A stretch of DNA of 64,000 bases from Cercis canadensis (taxonomy: Eukaryota; Streptophyta; Magnoliopsida; Fabales; Fabaceae), in contig QAOA01000289.1 in assembly GCA_003255065.1 (NCBI GenBank), positions 205,364-269,363 of the forward strand. The letters are read 5' to 3'. Within the stretch, counting starts at the first letter, position 1. Each line of letters opens with the position of its first letter. Shown here piece by piece: positions 48,301 to 59,184 of this stretch. The notes under the pieces are model-generated. The model saw only the letters and a list, made by a program, of their open reading frames with translations. It was not told the DNA's origin and searched no databases. Made by a program: the position numbers and the translations under genes.

Positions 48301-51178
48301 TGTTTGATGAGTGGAAAATAAGCATTTTATTTTATATGGTTTTATAGGTCATTCCTGATTCTTTGACGACTTTGTCCCTGTATCTGAGTCATATAAGGCA
48401 GGAATTTGATGCCATTGGTAAGTCTACTATGTGAAATTTATAGTCTTTCATGTTTGATTCTCATTGTGTGGTAATTCATTGAGAATGACAGAACACATTT
48501 GATTGGCAGTCAGAGAAGGAGGAAATGATGTCCAAGCAACTGAGGCTCACAGGAATGAAGAAATAGGATCCATTTCTTCTTCACGTCCAGGTTCTACACC
48601 TGAAGCGCTCTCATCACCTGCTTCATTGGCAGAAGTCTTGCTTTCTACCAGACAAATGTTCACTGAACAAGCTGGCGAGTGCTTAATTGTGCGTTCTAGA
48701 GCATCTCTTTGAAATATTTTTTCTGTATTGTACTGATCACTAAACAATTTAATCATAGAAAAAATTTGGTTATTCTTTTCATTTTATGCTTTTCTTTCCC
48801 ATGTCTCTGTTTGTGAGCTATTTACACTAAACATAAAAATATCCTGTAAGTTCATCATGTATTTTCACAGCAACTTGCAAGGCAACTGGAAAATCAACTG
48901 AATGTGACTGATCCCTTGTTGCGGTCAAGCACTCAGTCTATGGCTTGGAGAACTGGAGTTCTATTATATAATCTTGGTGCATATTTACTTGAGCTTGGTC
49001 GTACAACCATGACATTGCGTTTGGGTCAAACACCGGTAGGCTTGGTTTCCCATCATTGCAATGTCTTGTTAGTCAATTGTGCTGTTTGTGTGCTAACTAA
49101 CTTTCTTTGCAGTCTGAAGCTGTTGTTAATGGTGGACCTGCAGTTTTTATATCCCCATCTGGTCCTAATAATATCATGGTTCAGGTTGTTCTTATTGTCC
49201 AGTTGTTTTACGTACTATGAAAATTACCCTTCTTTTGCTTATTGATTCATATGGATGTAGCCTCTTCTTTTTCAATCTGGAGGAAGCTTTGGTGCTGTCC
49301 CCACAGGAGCTGCCCAGTCTGGTTCTGGTTTAGGTAGTGGACTTGGTTCAAGTTTTTTCCCAAGGCGTATTGATATACAGATACGACGAGGTACAATGTA
49401 AATTTTGTCTGTGTTCTAAGTTTTTGCAGTGTTCTTAACTAGCTAAATTTATTTCTATTATTAGGTTCATCAACAACAATACCCAATGTGGATCGAGAAG
49501 AACGCAGTGACACAATTTCTGCCTCACTACAAAGAAATCCAGGCAATACTTCTGTCAGTCAAGCAACCTCAAGACTTGCAGAGGATCCATCTTTTGCTGG
49601 GGAGTCAGGAGTACGGATAGTACCAATTAGAACCATGGTTGCAGCAGTACCTGGTTCCTTAGGTCGCCCACCTTCTGAATCATCTGGTAATCCTCTAGGG
49701 CTTTACTATCCACTTCTTGGGAGATTTCAACATGTATCTTCTGGGCATGGGAATAGTGAACAGGGATCTCAACCATCTGGTCAGCATCAGCAGTCCATTC
49801 CTCAACCCACAGTGCAAAGCCAAAGCAATGAAGATCCTATAAGAAATGGTAATATAACATAGGAGCATGTCTAACATTTTAGTGATGATTGTTTCCTTGC
49901 ATTCATTGTTTGCAGTGTCAGCTGACATTAATTTTTGTTGTTCTCTTTGGTATGCTTAGCATGTGATGTGACCCAAAAACAAGTTCTTCATTATTTGCTT
50001 TTATAGTATCTTTATTTTTGGTGCTTATTCATTATCATTTCAACATTCAGTTGTACTAAATTAGGTTCTCCCTCTATCATGTTTTGATTATGGTTTCTCA
50101 AAGAATTCATTAATAGACTAAATTAAAAAGAAAGAATATAGGCTAAAAAGGAATTGTAAAACTTGAGTATTTTCTATTTTTGCTTTAAGTTAAAAGACAT
50201 TATTTTAGTTGCATCAATCATTAGTTTACAATTATGAGTTTTATGGAGTTCTGTGACATAGAAAGAATAACAGTATTTTCTGAACTCAATCTGACTTCAT
50301 GTAAATTTGTTGTCGGACTTTCTTACAGGATCCTTATCAGCTCCTAGCACAAGACAAGAGCCATCTACTACCCGTAGTGTGAATATTAATATTCTCACAG
50401 CTGGTGGGGCCCAAAACAACCAAGATTCTGAGAGACAGATACCCAACAGTACACTTCAGTTTATAAGGGCACTTTTTCCTGGTGGTGAAATTCATGTCGA
50501 AGATTCCAGTTTACAGGGAACAACTGCTGCTACCTCAGAGCATGCTGGAACATCGGGGGGTGTTGCTCATGTCCCTGAAGCAGAAGCTAGAGTTAGTGAT
50601 GAAGGAATATTTTTGTCTAATCTACTCCGCGAGATCCTGCCCTTGATATCTCAACAAGCAGGACCCGAGATACATGTTGCCCCAGAACCAGATGGGGAAA
50701 ATACTTCAGGGGTTCAAATGGGACAAGATTCTTCCACCCAGGTCACCATGGTTTTCTTGTGTTCCTGATATTTATGATGTTGCCTCAACCAAAGAATATC
50801 TAGTACTAGTAACTAGTAGTGAGCATTTAATGTTGAAATAAAATATAAATTGACAAATGAATGCGTTTGCATTGCAGGTTGGGACTGATACTGGGACATC
50901 ACGCAGACACAGTGATTCTGAACCAAGCCCTCCTCCTAGTCCAAAACGGCAGAAGGTTTTTTCTTCTACTTTTGAATGTGTTTTAAATTGATGTTGATCA
51001 AGTTTTATGTCATTCTAATAAAACTGCTATCTGAATGGTAAAACCCACTCTAATTTCCTCCTTAGAAAGAGGGCTGCTCATCACTTTCAATGCATTAAAA
51101 TGCAATTGTAGTGAGTTAATTTTAGGATAATGTCTCAAACTAGGTATTTATCAACTTTTTCAGGTTGATACAGAGTAA
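45345..51178 (+). CDS. BAG6-like ubiquitin-domain protein, 15 coding exons
   Basis: Coding exons are 45345-45467, 45728-45845, 46209-46289, 47228-47346, 47451-47522, 48015-48176, 48348-48417, 48510-48688, 48871-49035, 49113-49184, 49261-49390, 49465-49848, 50329-50741, 50878-50955 and 51164-51178. They total 2181 nt (726 aa), in phase throughout. Residues about 21-96 form a ubiquitin-like domain (IEIKIKTLDSQTYTLRV ... RQRLICRGKVLKDDQLL ... VEDGHTLHLVARQP). The rest is long, Ser/Pro/Gln-rich and low in predicted structure, with a conserved central block around LARQLENQLN and TGVLLYNLGAYLLELGR, and a basic C-terminus SPKRQKVDTE that could be a nuclear signal. It resembles Arabidopsis At5g42220/At5g25270 and animal BAG6/Scythe, which chaperone tail-anchored or misfolded proteins to the proteasome. 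Function here is inferred from family. A non-coding leader exon is spliced to 45323. Confidence 0.88.
46489..46712. mobile_element. Possible MITE remnant in intron 3 of the ubiquitin-domain gene
   Basis: A GC-richer patch (GGTGCAAGGTGCACTAAGGC and following) and a partly complementary GGCCTCACCTTGCCTCTC at about 46688-46706 look like the ends of a degraded inverted-repeat element. Neither clean boundaries nor a target duplication is seen. Confidence 0.3.
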
Positions 51179-51217
51179 ATTGTGAAGCAAGAAGCTTCAT
51201 GTTTCTACTTCCACACG

Positions 51218-52058
51218 GTAGGAAATTGCATATACTTCAAATCAGTCTTTTAAAAGCCGGACCGGACCGGACCGGGCAGTTCGACTGGTTCAACCGGTGC
51301 CCGGTCTGGATTCCGGTTCGGTTAGGGGGGTTAAACCGCTAGAGCGGTTAAACCGGAGTGAACTGATGAATCGGTCCGGTTTTACATAATTAGACGGTTT
51401 ACTGATTTTTTTATTTATTTTTTTTCAAAATTGCATCGTTTTGAATAAAATCTAAAGACATTCCACCAAAAGATTTGAACCCCTTTCCTAAAGGAAAGGG
51501 ATAAGAGGCTTGAACCATCAAACTAATGCTTCTTTTGTGAATAAATTTGCATTATAATTTACTTATTCACATTTAGATTGTATAATGGATAAATACTGGC
51601 CATAAGAGGATTTGAATCCTCCTTCCAAGGAAGAGAAAAGACATTTGCTAGGCCAATTTTAATTTTATTAATAAATTTGCATAAAAATATATTTATTATA
51701 ATTTAGAATATACAATAGGCACATTAAATATTATATTTATATAAAAATTATATTTTTGACATCACTGATCCGACCATTTGGTCCAACCGGTTGAACCAGT
51801 GCTCATCCTTTAAAACAGTTTGCTTACCGGTCTGGTTTTGAAAACATTGCTTCAAATACATTTGTATGTGTCAATAATGGAGAAATTATGTAAGAGAGTT
51901 TGGTGGTCAATTAAGTGTAGATTCTTGGTAGAGCTATCCTGTTCTGTTTTTCTCTTTTTAATAACAAAAACATTTAACTAGAATTTTGTGTTGCTGGATA
52001 TATGCGCTTAATTTTTTCAATTACTAATTTGTATTATATTATGGCTTTCTTGATGCAG
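51218..52058 (+). other. Probable 3'UTR intron of the ubiquitin-domain gene
   Basis: A donor (CACACG|GTAGGA) lies 39 bases after the stop codon, and an acceptor (TTGATGCAG|ATGG) occurs at 52058. Splicing would remove the whole hAT-type MITE. A stop-to-junction distance under about 50 nt should spare the mRNA from nonsense-mediated decay. The splice itself is a prediction. Confidence 0.5.
51243..51849. mobile_element. 607-bp hAT-type MITE with 8-bp target duplication
   Basis: It is flanked by the perfect 8-bp direct repeat CTTCAAAT (51235-51242 and 51850-51857). The left end CAGTCTTTTAAAAGCCGGAC pairs with the reverse complement of the right end CAATGTTTTCAAAACCAGAC. Both ends continue into CCGG-rich sequence (ACCGGACCGG, GGTTCAACCGG). 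No transposase is present. An 8-bp duplication and CA-starting ends point to the hAT superfamily. Confidence 0.85.
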
Positions 52059-52972
52059 ATGGAGTGATATCTGATTGGAGGATAAATTACAGTAAATGAT
52101 TGTGGAAGTTTGTGATCATAGCAAGTGTAATCCATGGCAGATCTCTTATTTCGTTGTCTCCTTAAGCATGATTTGACTCTTCAGCTGTAGGAAATTTTAG
52201 GAAGACTCTCTTTTTCTTTGACTCTTATATCATGCTGTATGACCCTTTTGTTTTTTAGACATGTCATGCTGTATGAGTATGTATGACCCTTGGCAGTTGG
52301 CATTGGATTTAACCTTCTTTTTAACTGCATTTATTTTTCATTATGTGATTTCCTCTTGAGCACTTTAGCTCGGGTCGGACCCTTAATTATCCGAGTCGGA
52401 CTCCATTCACAAATGAGACTGTCCCTTGAATTTCATTACGCGGTTTCAATCTGTGATATTTTTCTATGGTAAATTACTATCAAGTATCAACGTCTCTGGA
52501 GTAGGGCACATTAGAAAAATAGCAATGAAAACTTTAGATTTGACTTAATTATCTAGACAGCTTGGATGAATTTCAATAATCAATGACTACTGTCTTGATA
52601 AATTTCCTTTTTCTTTATATTATTAAAATCAATTTTAAAAATAAAATGGTTAGTAGTAGCTCTCATCAGTTTGGACTTTGGACTTTTTAAGTAAAATTAG
52701 AAACAATGATTTAACACTAACAAGGTGTTGGTTTTAAGAGAAATAAGCTGAGCCTCAAAATGTTTAGGTCAAAGGTCCTGAATTTGAATTTTTAGAATTA
52801 CAAAAAGTTGCTCAAAATAGAATAATGGTTTACCTATGCTATTAAATTAAAATGGCATTTTTCTTTCTCTTTTTATAGGAACTGTAATATATATTTTTTT
52901 GTGTGAAAATAGAACATCCATGGCTCAAAAAAATAAAATTACCTAGACCTAGAGAAAGTGCGTCCACAAGGA
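52059..52972. other. 3'UTR end of the ubiquitin-domain gene and short intergenic DNA
   Basis: The first few hundred bases are probably the terminal 3'UTR exon of the upstream gene. The rest is AT-rich with no gene. Confidence 0.45.
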
Positions 52973-53153
52973 TGGGCCTCCTTTGGAGGCCCAATTTAGT
53001 TTTGGGCTACATGTAGCGTCTTCAAATGATACGGGCTAATATAGCCCACTTAACTGAGGCCTAGAAGCTGAAAGAAGGCCCAAAAAGAATCCTCTTTCAT
53101 CAATCAAGTCTCTTCAAATCAGTATCACAATTCAGAAGTCTGATTAGGGTTTT
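52973..53153 (+). promoter_or_regulatory. RPS11 promoter: site II cluster plus telo-box
   Basis: Five site II-type motifs (TGGGCC 52973, GGCCCA 52988, TGGGCT 53003, AGCCCA 53043, GGCCCA 53077) are followed by TTAGGGTTTT at 53144, a telo-box (AAACCCTAA) in reverse orientation, 80 bases before the start codon. This combination is the recognised signature of plant ribosomal-protein promoters that respond to TCP factors and cell proliferation. Confidence 0.8.
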
Positions 53154-53231
53154 AAGCTGCGGCTCGGACATATTCCCCTCCCCCTACCCCCTGCAACCTC
53201 GTCCCACGATACCCTTTGACAAGACTTAGCC

Positions 53232-55135
53232 ATGGCGGAACAAGTGCGTTCAGATTCGCCCTTCGTGTTTTATGTTCTTGTTCTCTGCAATTCGTTTTAG
53301 ATCTTTCGTTCACTTGTCGTTTTCCTTTTGCAGACTGAGAAGGCTTTTCTGAAGCAGCCAAAAGTGTTTCTTAGGTATACTTTCTTATGCGCAAAAGCAC
53401 TGCATTTACTTCTTCATTTTGCTTTTCCAAGTTTGATATGGATCCGGAATATGTTGTTTCATTGTTTGTAACTCTGTCTTTTGGTATTTTTTTTTTATGC
53501 TATTAAAGCTCAAAGAAATCTGGCAAGGGAAAGAGGCCTGGGAAAGGAGGCAATCGCTTCTGGAAAAGCGTCGGGCTTGGATTTAAGACCCCCAGGGAAG
53601 CCATTGAAGGTATCCACTTCACTTTCCTTCTCTCCCTTCCCTTTATCTTTTTGATAAGATATCTGCTTGTTTATGGTGAGATTAAATAGCTAATAGGTTG
53701 TTTATATGAATATGGGTTTCGACAAATAATGAATGTTAAAACTTGCGGATGTGGGGTTACTCATGATTTTAGTACTAGACAGTAGACACAACCTCCGAGT
53801 GGGTAACGCAGTAAATTTTCATCTCAGATGTGGCCACCAGTTCATTGTCTTTGCGTTACAAGGCTATGGCCAACTATAGTAATTCATGTTGGTATGGTTG
53901 GATTCCTTTTACCTGTATGTCAGTGGTATGTGTTATAATCTGGTCTCGCTACTTGCGTAGGCTACTGAATGCTGAGCTTAAGGACCCGAGTTGGATGGCC
54001 ATACTGATATGTTCTTCAGTCTTGACCTGTTTGTGGAAATCTAGAATGTGCATCTCTAGTCATAGACTTCTAGGTTGCCAAGGGAAGTAGAAGTTTTGGT
54101 GACACATACTAGAAAGTGGCTTTTATGTGACAAAGGATAGTGTCTAACTACTTGTATTGCCCTGGTACATAACCAAGCATTTTAAATTAGAGATGCAGGA
54201 CAGATGTGAAGCATAAAGGTTATATTATCCATATTGTATTATAAAGAGAATGTGGAATGTGGAATATGAGACAAGTACTAAAGAGGTGGGAGAGGGGTTG
54301 GGGAACATTTGCCTTTGCCCCCCTTAAAGTGTTTGTGGCTTCTGCCACTGCTGCTGATACTCCGTATTTATTGCTCTTCTTAAAGTATATGTGGCAGCAT
54401 AAAATACTTACTATAGGGAAAAGATACAAAAAAAAAAATAAAAGTCATATTTGCATTTGCATGGCTTGTAGGTATTTCCATGTTCATGTGTTAGTACACA
54501 TGAAATGACTCTGTTATTTTGGTATTCATTTTGTAAATGGTTACATTTCCCTTTTATGCAAGGATTTTGCTCTTTTTTTCACAGGAACTTATGTTGATAA
54601 GAAGTGTCCCTTCACTGGTGCTGTTTCTATCCGGGGTCGTATTTTGGCTGGCACCTGTCACAGTGCTAAGATGACAAGAACTATCATTGTTAGAAGAAAC
54701 TACCTTCATTACATCAAGAAGTACCAGAGGTATCTTATTATCGTGGTTGTGATCTCATTTTCTTCCCTATGTATTTGCTCACTTGGACAACATAACTCAT
54801 AATTTTTATCTACTTTTTGTTTGCTTAATTTATTTAGATATGAGAAGAGGCATTCAAACATTCCTGCTCATATATCACCTTGCTTCCGTGTGAAGGAGGG
54901 AGATCATGTTATTATTGGTCAATGCAGGTTAGGTTTTGTAGGACAAACCTTTTTCTGGGATACAAAATTGAAAATTTGTTGTATGTTATGCATATGTACA
55001 TGTCTGATACCCACTGATTGCCTTTATGTGTCCCATATTTATAGGCCAATATCAAAGACAGTGAGGTTCAATGTCTTGAAAGTGGTCCCAGCTGGATCTT
55101 CTGGTGGAGTGAAGAAGGCATTTACTGGAATATGA
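53232..55135 (+). CDS. RPS11: Cytosolic 40S ribosomal protein S11 (uS17), six exons
   Basis: Exons are 53232-53243 (Met-Ala-Glu-Gln), 53334-53374, 53509-53609, 54585-54729, 54838-54927 and 55045-55135. They total 480 nt (159 aa), the standard length of plant RPS11. The eukaryote-specific N-terminus [12 protein letters not shown] and [20 protein letters not shown] is followed by the uS17 fold: [58 protein letters not shown] and VKKAFTGI at the end. It binds 18S rRNA in the small subunit body. The nine-base-plus first coding exon and short introns are typical of plant RP genes; intron 3 (53610-54584) is unusually long and contains a chance open frame that is not coding. The promoter is described separately. 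Confidence 0.95.
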
Positions 55136-58100
55136 GATTTGACTAAGTTTTGCCTTGTAAGAAAGTGTTACCTTCAGGGGACAATATAAAGTTTCAATCA
55201 GTTTTGTAGTTCTTTGGAAGTTTCAGTTATGTTTGGTTAAGTGTTTAGGATTTTGATATACAATATTGTTCTTGAATACGAGTGCATTAATTTTGGCGTC
55301 ATGGGTTTTGCTTATTCTTTATGTTTGCTTTTCTAGCTTCTCTATTATATGATGTTTCTTAATCATCCACAGGTTTGCATATTTGACATGCGCGTTAGAC
55401 ATGTGAAGTAGGTTTTAGGCTTCTATCTGTTGCTTGCGTAACTGGTGTTATTTCCTGTGACGAGCACTGGAACGAGTGGTTGCAATTTCGTGGGTGACCA
55501 TAAATACTAAAATAGCAAAACACAGTTGGGCACTTATGACAGTTCTAATTAATATTGGTCTTAATATCATGCGTCTGAACCGTCATCGTCTACAACATGA
55601 GACCACCATGTCCAATTGTCAATGTATGTGTGTCTCTACATCGTTGTGATGGACTAGATGGTTGGTGCACTATTTATATCCAAAGCATGGTTGAGAACTC
55701 TTCGCCGGAAAATACAGAGACGCGTGATTGGAAGCATACAAACTAAACTCTATTTATACCATTCTTATATTCAGAACTAAATATAGTTGAGAAATTCGCT
55801 AATTTCTTTATTACTGAAAAGTGGAAGATCTCCCTTTACTCTTCTGGCCCTCACAAAGGGAAAAGGATGGATGAGCATTTTTCATGTCATTTGTCTAATC
55901 GTGAAATCGGCTAAGATGTTCCTTTGTCTTTGTGCATTTGGACCAGGTGATCTAGACCTTTTATTACGTGCATGTGGTTCAACTTTGAAGGTGACGGTAC
56001 CTATTTTTCCAATGCCAACTTTTAAGTTAGTATTGGTTTGGATTCTGCGGGTGGATATTTTCTGTCTTAGGGCTATGATTCATTCTCAACTCTTCAATTT
56101 AGCCATTTCCCAGGAAAAGTTATATTCGGTCTCTAGCGTGCCCAGCCCAGATTCCTTTGTCTTGAGGCGTTGGAGAAGATAGAAATGTGCTGCTATTACA
56201 ACTTACAAGTAGTGCCATGCAATTCATTTGGGCTTGCTGACCCTACTTTTTGCGTTAAAAGTTGAATTTTAGATGCACATAGCAGCAGATTGCGTTGTTA
56301 GTTTCTGTGAGAACTATCTTTTTTGAATTTATTCTGGGATATCTTTAGGGGTTATTATTGGCTCCTAAATTATTTGCAAAATATGTCAAAGCAAGTGAGA
56401 ATAATAAAAAGAGAAGACACTTCGATTATTGAAGTCTTTCTTCCAATGATGACGATGCCAAATGCGGTGACCACAAAATTTGTGAACAAGATTGTTCCAC
56501 GTATGAGTCCAACACCTAGTCTCACTATTGTTCACCCAATAACGCACCACAAAGATTCCTAAGCATTGCCATTGCCTAGAAACTTTGGAGCAAAATAGCT
56601 CCTTTTTTGGTGGGTTGAATTGACTTCAAACAATTCTGAAGAACTTATCATGGGGAATCCTAATTTCAATAGCCACTACATCTATTGAATTCATTCTTGG
56701 AGAGGGAAGAAACAAGAAAAGGAAAGTTCATTTTGTGTTTATTAGAGGGGCTCTTAAGAAAAGTAGGGAAGAGCTAAGAGAAGCAAAGAAGAATGTTCTT
56801 GTGAGACCATCATGGTCTCTTTTCAATTGATTACTCTAATTAAGGTAAAATCAAAGGTTAATTGGATGTAAAATATAACTGACAGATATTTCTCTCAAGG
56901 AAAAATTTGCTAGTCTTGCCTTTTGTAGAAAGTAGTATACATAGAAAAATCTAATGTCATTATCCAATATATTATGTTTCCACTGAAGAAATCCTTTATT
57001 TACACTAACCAATCAAATTTCGAAAGCTTCGCTTTCAAATCTTTTTGCTGCATTATTAGTAATAAAATAAATAAACTCGTTATCAACTTGTCTTTTATTG
57101 TATTACATCATCTTCCAAATGCATGATTATTTTCCTTTTCCGTTTCACACTAGAGAAAGGGATAAGAGGGGTCACAATTGGAGCAACAGTTATTTCAAGT
57201 TACTTTCATGAGTCATGCCAAGCATAACCTAAAATGGCAGTCATAACATAGTTAAGGTTAGCAAGCATCTACAACTTAAGATATTTTCTTTGACAAGAAA
57301 AGAACTAAACATAGAAAATAATTCCTAAACTAAGAATATAAAAGCATAACATATTCCTAAAACGTGTACTACTTATTCTCCTCTCTCGCGCTCTCTCAAC
57401 TAATTATCATAACTCCTTGTTTGTTGTTAACCTTTTGGTGGGTCATGCTAGCATCATTAGCTTCCATAGTGGATACTGCTGAAAACAAGTTTGAATTTTG
57501 ACGAAAGAATAAGCTATCTTTTTCTCACCCCACCTAAAAGCTTAGTTTTTGTATGTAAAACGCGAAAATGCTATTGAATACTACGTAAAGCAGGTTTGAA
57601 ACTTGGAAATTAATGGCTACCTGAAGCAAAGATCAAAGTTACTTGCTTGCTACCTTGGACCCCTACAACGTGTACACCTAACTCTCAAGGAAATTATTTA
57701 CTTATGATGCCGTCCTCGATCCACTAATGTACAAGGAATTGTCAAGAAATGATGGATGGTGACAAAACACCCCAATAATTGATGATTTGTCTCTTAAATA
57801 TTAATTTGATTTAAGGTATTTAACGTTTATCACGTTGCCCTTTAGACCATTTCATTATATAAGGGATTAGAGAGATTTCCATGACGCGTAAATAGATTAA
57901 TATTCTTCAACCATTCAACCCATCTCTGAAACATGTGATTGAAAGTGGTATGATTAAGGTTGCATTTGGAAATACTGTGACTTTTTGTTCAAGTGCTTTT
58001 CCATAGTAAAAGCAACAAATTTGTGTTCGGTAAAATTTGTTTCGAAAGTGCTTCTTCTAGTTCTTTAAGCCACAACAGCTTTTGAAAAACACTCAAGGGG

Positions 58101-59041
58101 ATGCTTTTCAAACCATGTGACTTTTCCTAATTTAAAACCTTATCTACAAAACCATATGAGATGTGTTTTTGTAATTTTAGATACTCACATTAGCTTTATA
58201 GCAATTTTTTATTAAGCAAGTTTTTTGTTTATCATTAAATAAATAGTTAAAATTTTTAACTTAAATTGAGATTAGAAAGAGCAGTTTTTATCAAACAATA
58301 TTTTAAATGTGCTCTCACAATAACTTCATTACAGCACCCACAGCACAATAGTTTTTGAAAACCCCAAGATTTTCAAACTAGGCCTAAGGCATATATAAAA
58401 CTATAACATGAATGATATCCTTGTTATTATCTGGTCATATTTTACAAAACCGACATGCTGTGTAACATGTTCTTCTAGCACCCATAAAAGCACTAATTAA
58501 TCAAAGTGAAGATAATAAAAAAATGATCAAATAGTAAACATAAGGTTTTTCAGAAATGCTGTCTAAGGATTGGTGTAGCTTCAAGTTAAAAATATGAACT
58601 AAATTATGGGTGTGAATCAGATTTCCATCATTGTGTATAAATATTTATTTGAAGTATGGTCCAAATTATGAATGCCAAATTCCATTAAATTTCTCTATTG
58701 CAAGTTGAGCTATTAAAAAACTATTCTTAAATCGAACATCGAAGTTGATAAACAAGAAGAGAAAAAGGCATGGAAATTTGATATAAATACGACAAAGGAT
58801 TTTCTATTTTGTTTCACATGAAAAGTGTCGGGATAGAAAAGGGAATGAAAATATCAAAATGGGGCATTGAGGTAAGCAAAGAAAAGGACTTCTCCAAAAG
58901 GTTCTGGCCAGTGGCCAACATTTAAAATCGAGATCGCCTAATAATACTGTAACCCAACCAACTAATTTTCAGCCACACTTTGATAGAAAAATCTGGAACT
59001 TAACGGCTCTCCTCTCTTCCACTCACCGACTGACACTAATA
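55136..59041. other. Intergenic between RPS11 and PP2C
   Basis: The RPS11 3'UTR occupies roughly the first 150 bases. Short frames at 55787-56182 and 56323-56562 have no recognisable family. A Tourist-like MITE lies at 57958-58384. No gene is supported. Confidence 0.5.
57958..58384. mobile_element. 427-bp Tourist-like MITE
   Basis: The left end GGTTGCATTTGGAAAT and the reverse complement of the right end GGCCTAGTTTGAAAAT resemble the GGSCNTGTTTGG ends of PIF/Harbinger MITEs. The target duplication is TAA (57955-57957 and 58385-58387), the expected 3-bp TWA. The subterminal AGCAC/GCTGTG-rich sequence is also typical. No coding sequence is present. Confidence 0.75.
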
Positions 59042-59048
59042 CTATATA
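59042..59048 (+). promoter_or_regulatory. TATA box of the PP2C gene
   Basis: CTATATACAG about 140 bases before the start codon is the best TATA match. A leader of about 110 bases starting near 59075 would fit, rich in CT (TCTTCTCTCTCTATAAG). Confidence 0.45.
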
Positions 59049-59133
59049 CAGAGTCCTCCAGGCTTTTTCCAACATATTCTCAGAATCTTCTCTCTCTATA
59101 AGCCACAAAATTCCACAAAGTCTCTAACTTTCC

Positions 59134-59151
59134 ATGCCTACAAGTTGCTGA
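59134..59151 (+). promoter_or_regulatory. Five-codon upstream ORF in the PP2C leader
   Basis: ATG CCT ACA AGT TGC TGA lies 33 bases before the main start codon within the predicted leader. Such a minimal uORF can reduce initiation at the main start. It counts only if transcription begins upstream of 59134. Confidence 0.4.
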
Positions 59152-59184
59152 GCCGAACCACACTACCCCACGACCGTTGTCACC

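Noticed and set aside
51480-51640. tRNA-like TTTGAACCCC / TTTGAATCCTCC stretches within the hAT-type MITE
   Set aside because: They do not fold into a cloverleaf by eye and lie inside the transposon.
53830-54090. 86-codon frame within RPS11 intron 3
   Set aside because: The flanking exons splice cleanly over it, it has no recognisable similarity, and I found no snoRNA boxes that would explain the long intron.
55787-56182. 131-codon plus-strand frame downstream of RPS11
   Set aside because: Hydrophobic but no known family; starts at a weak context and has no neighbouring exons. Could be a decayed repeat, not supported as a gene.
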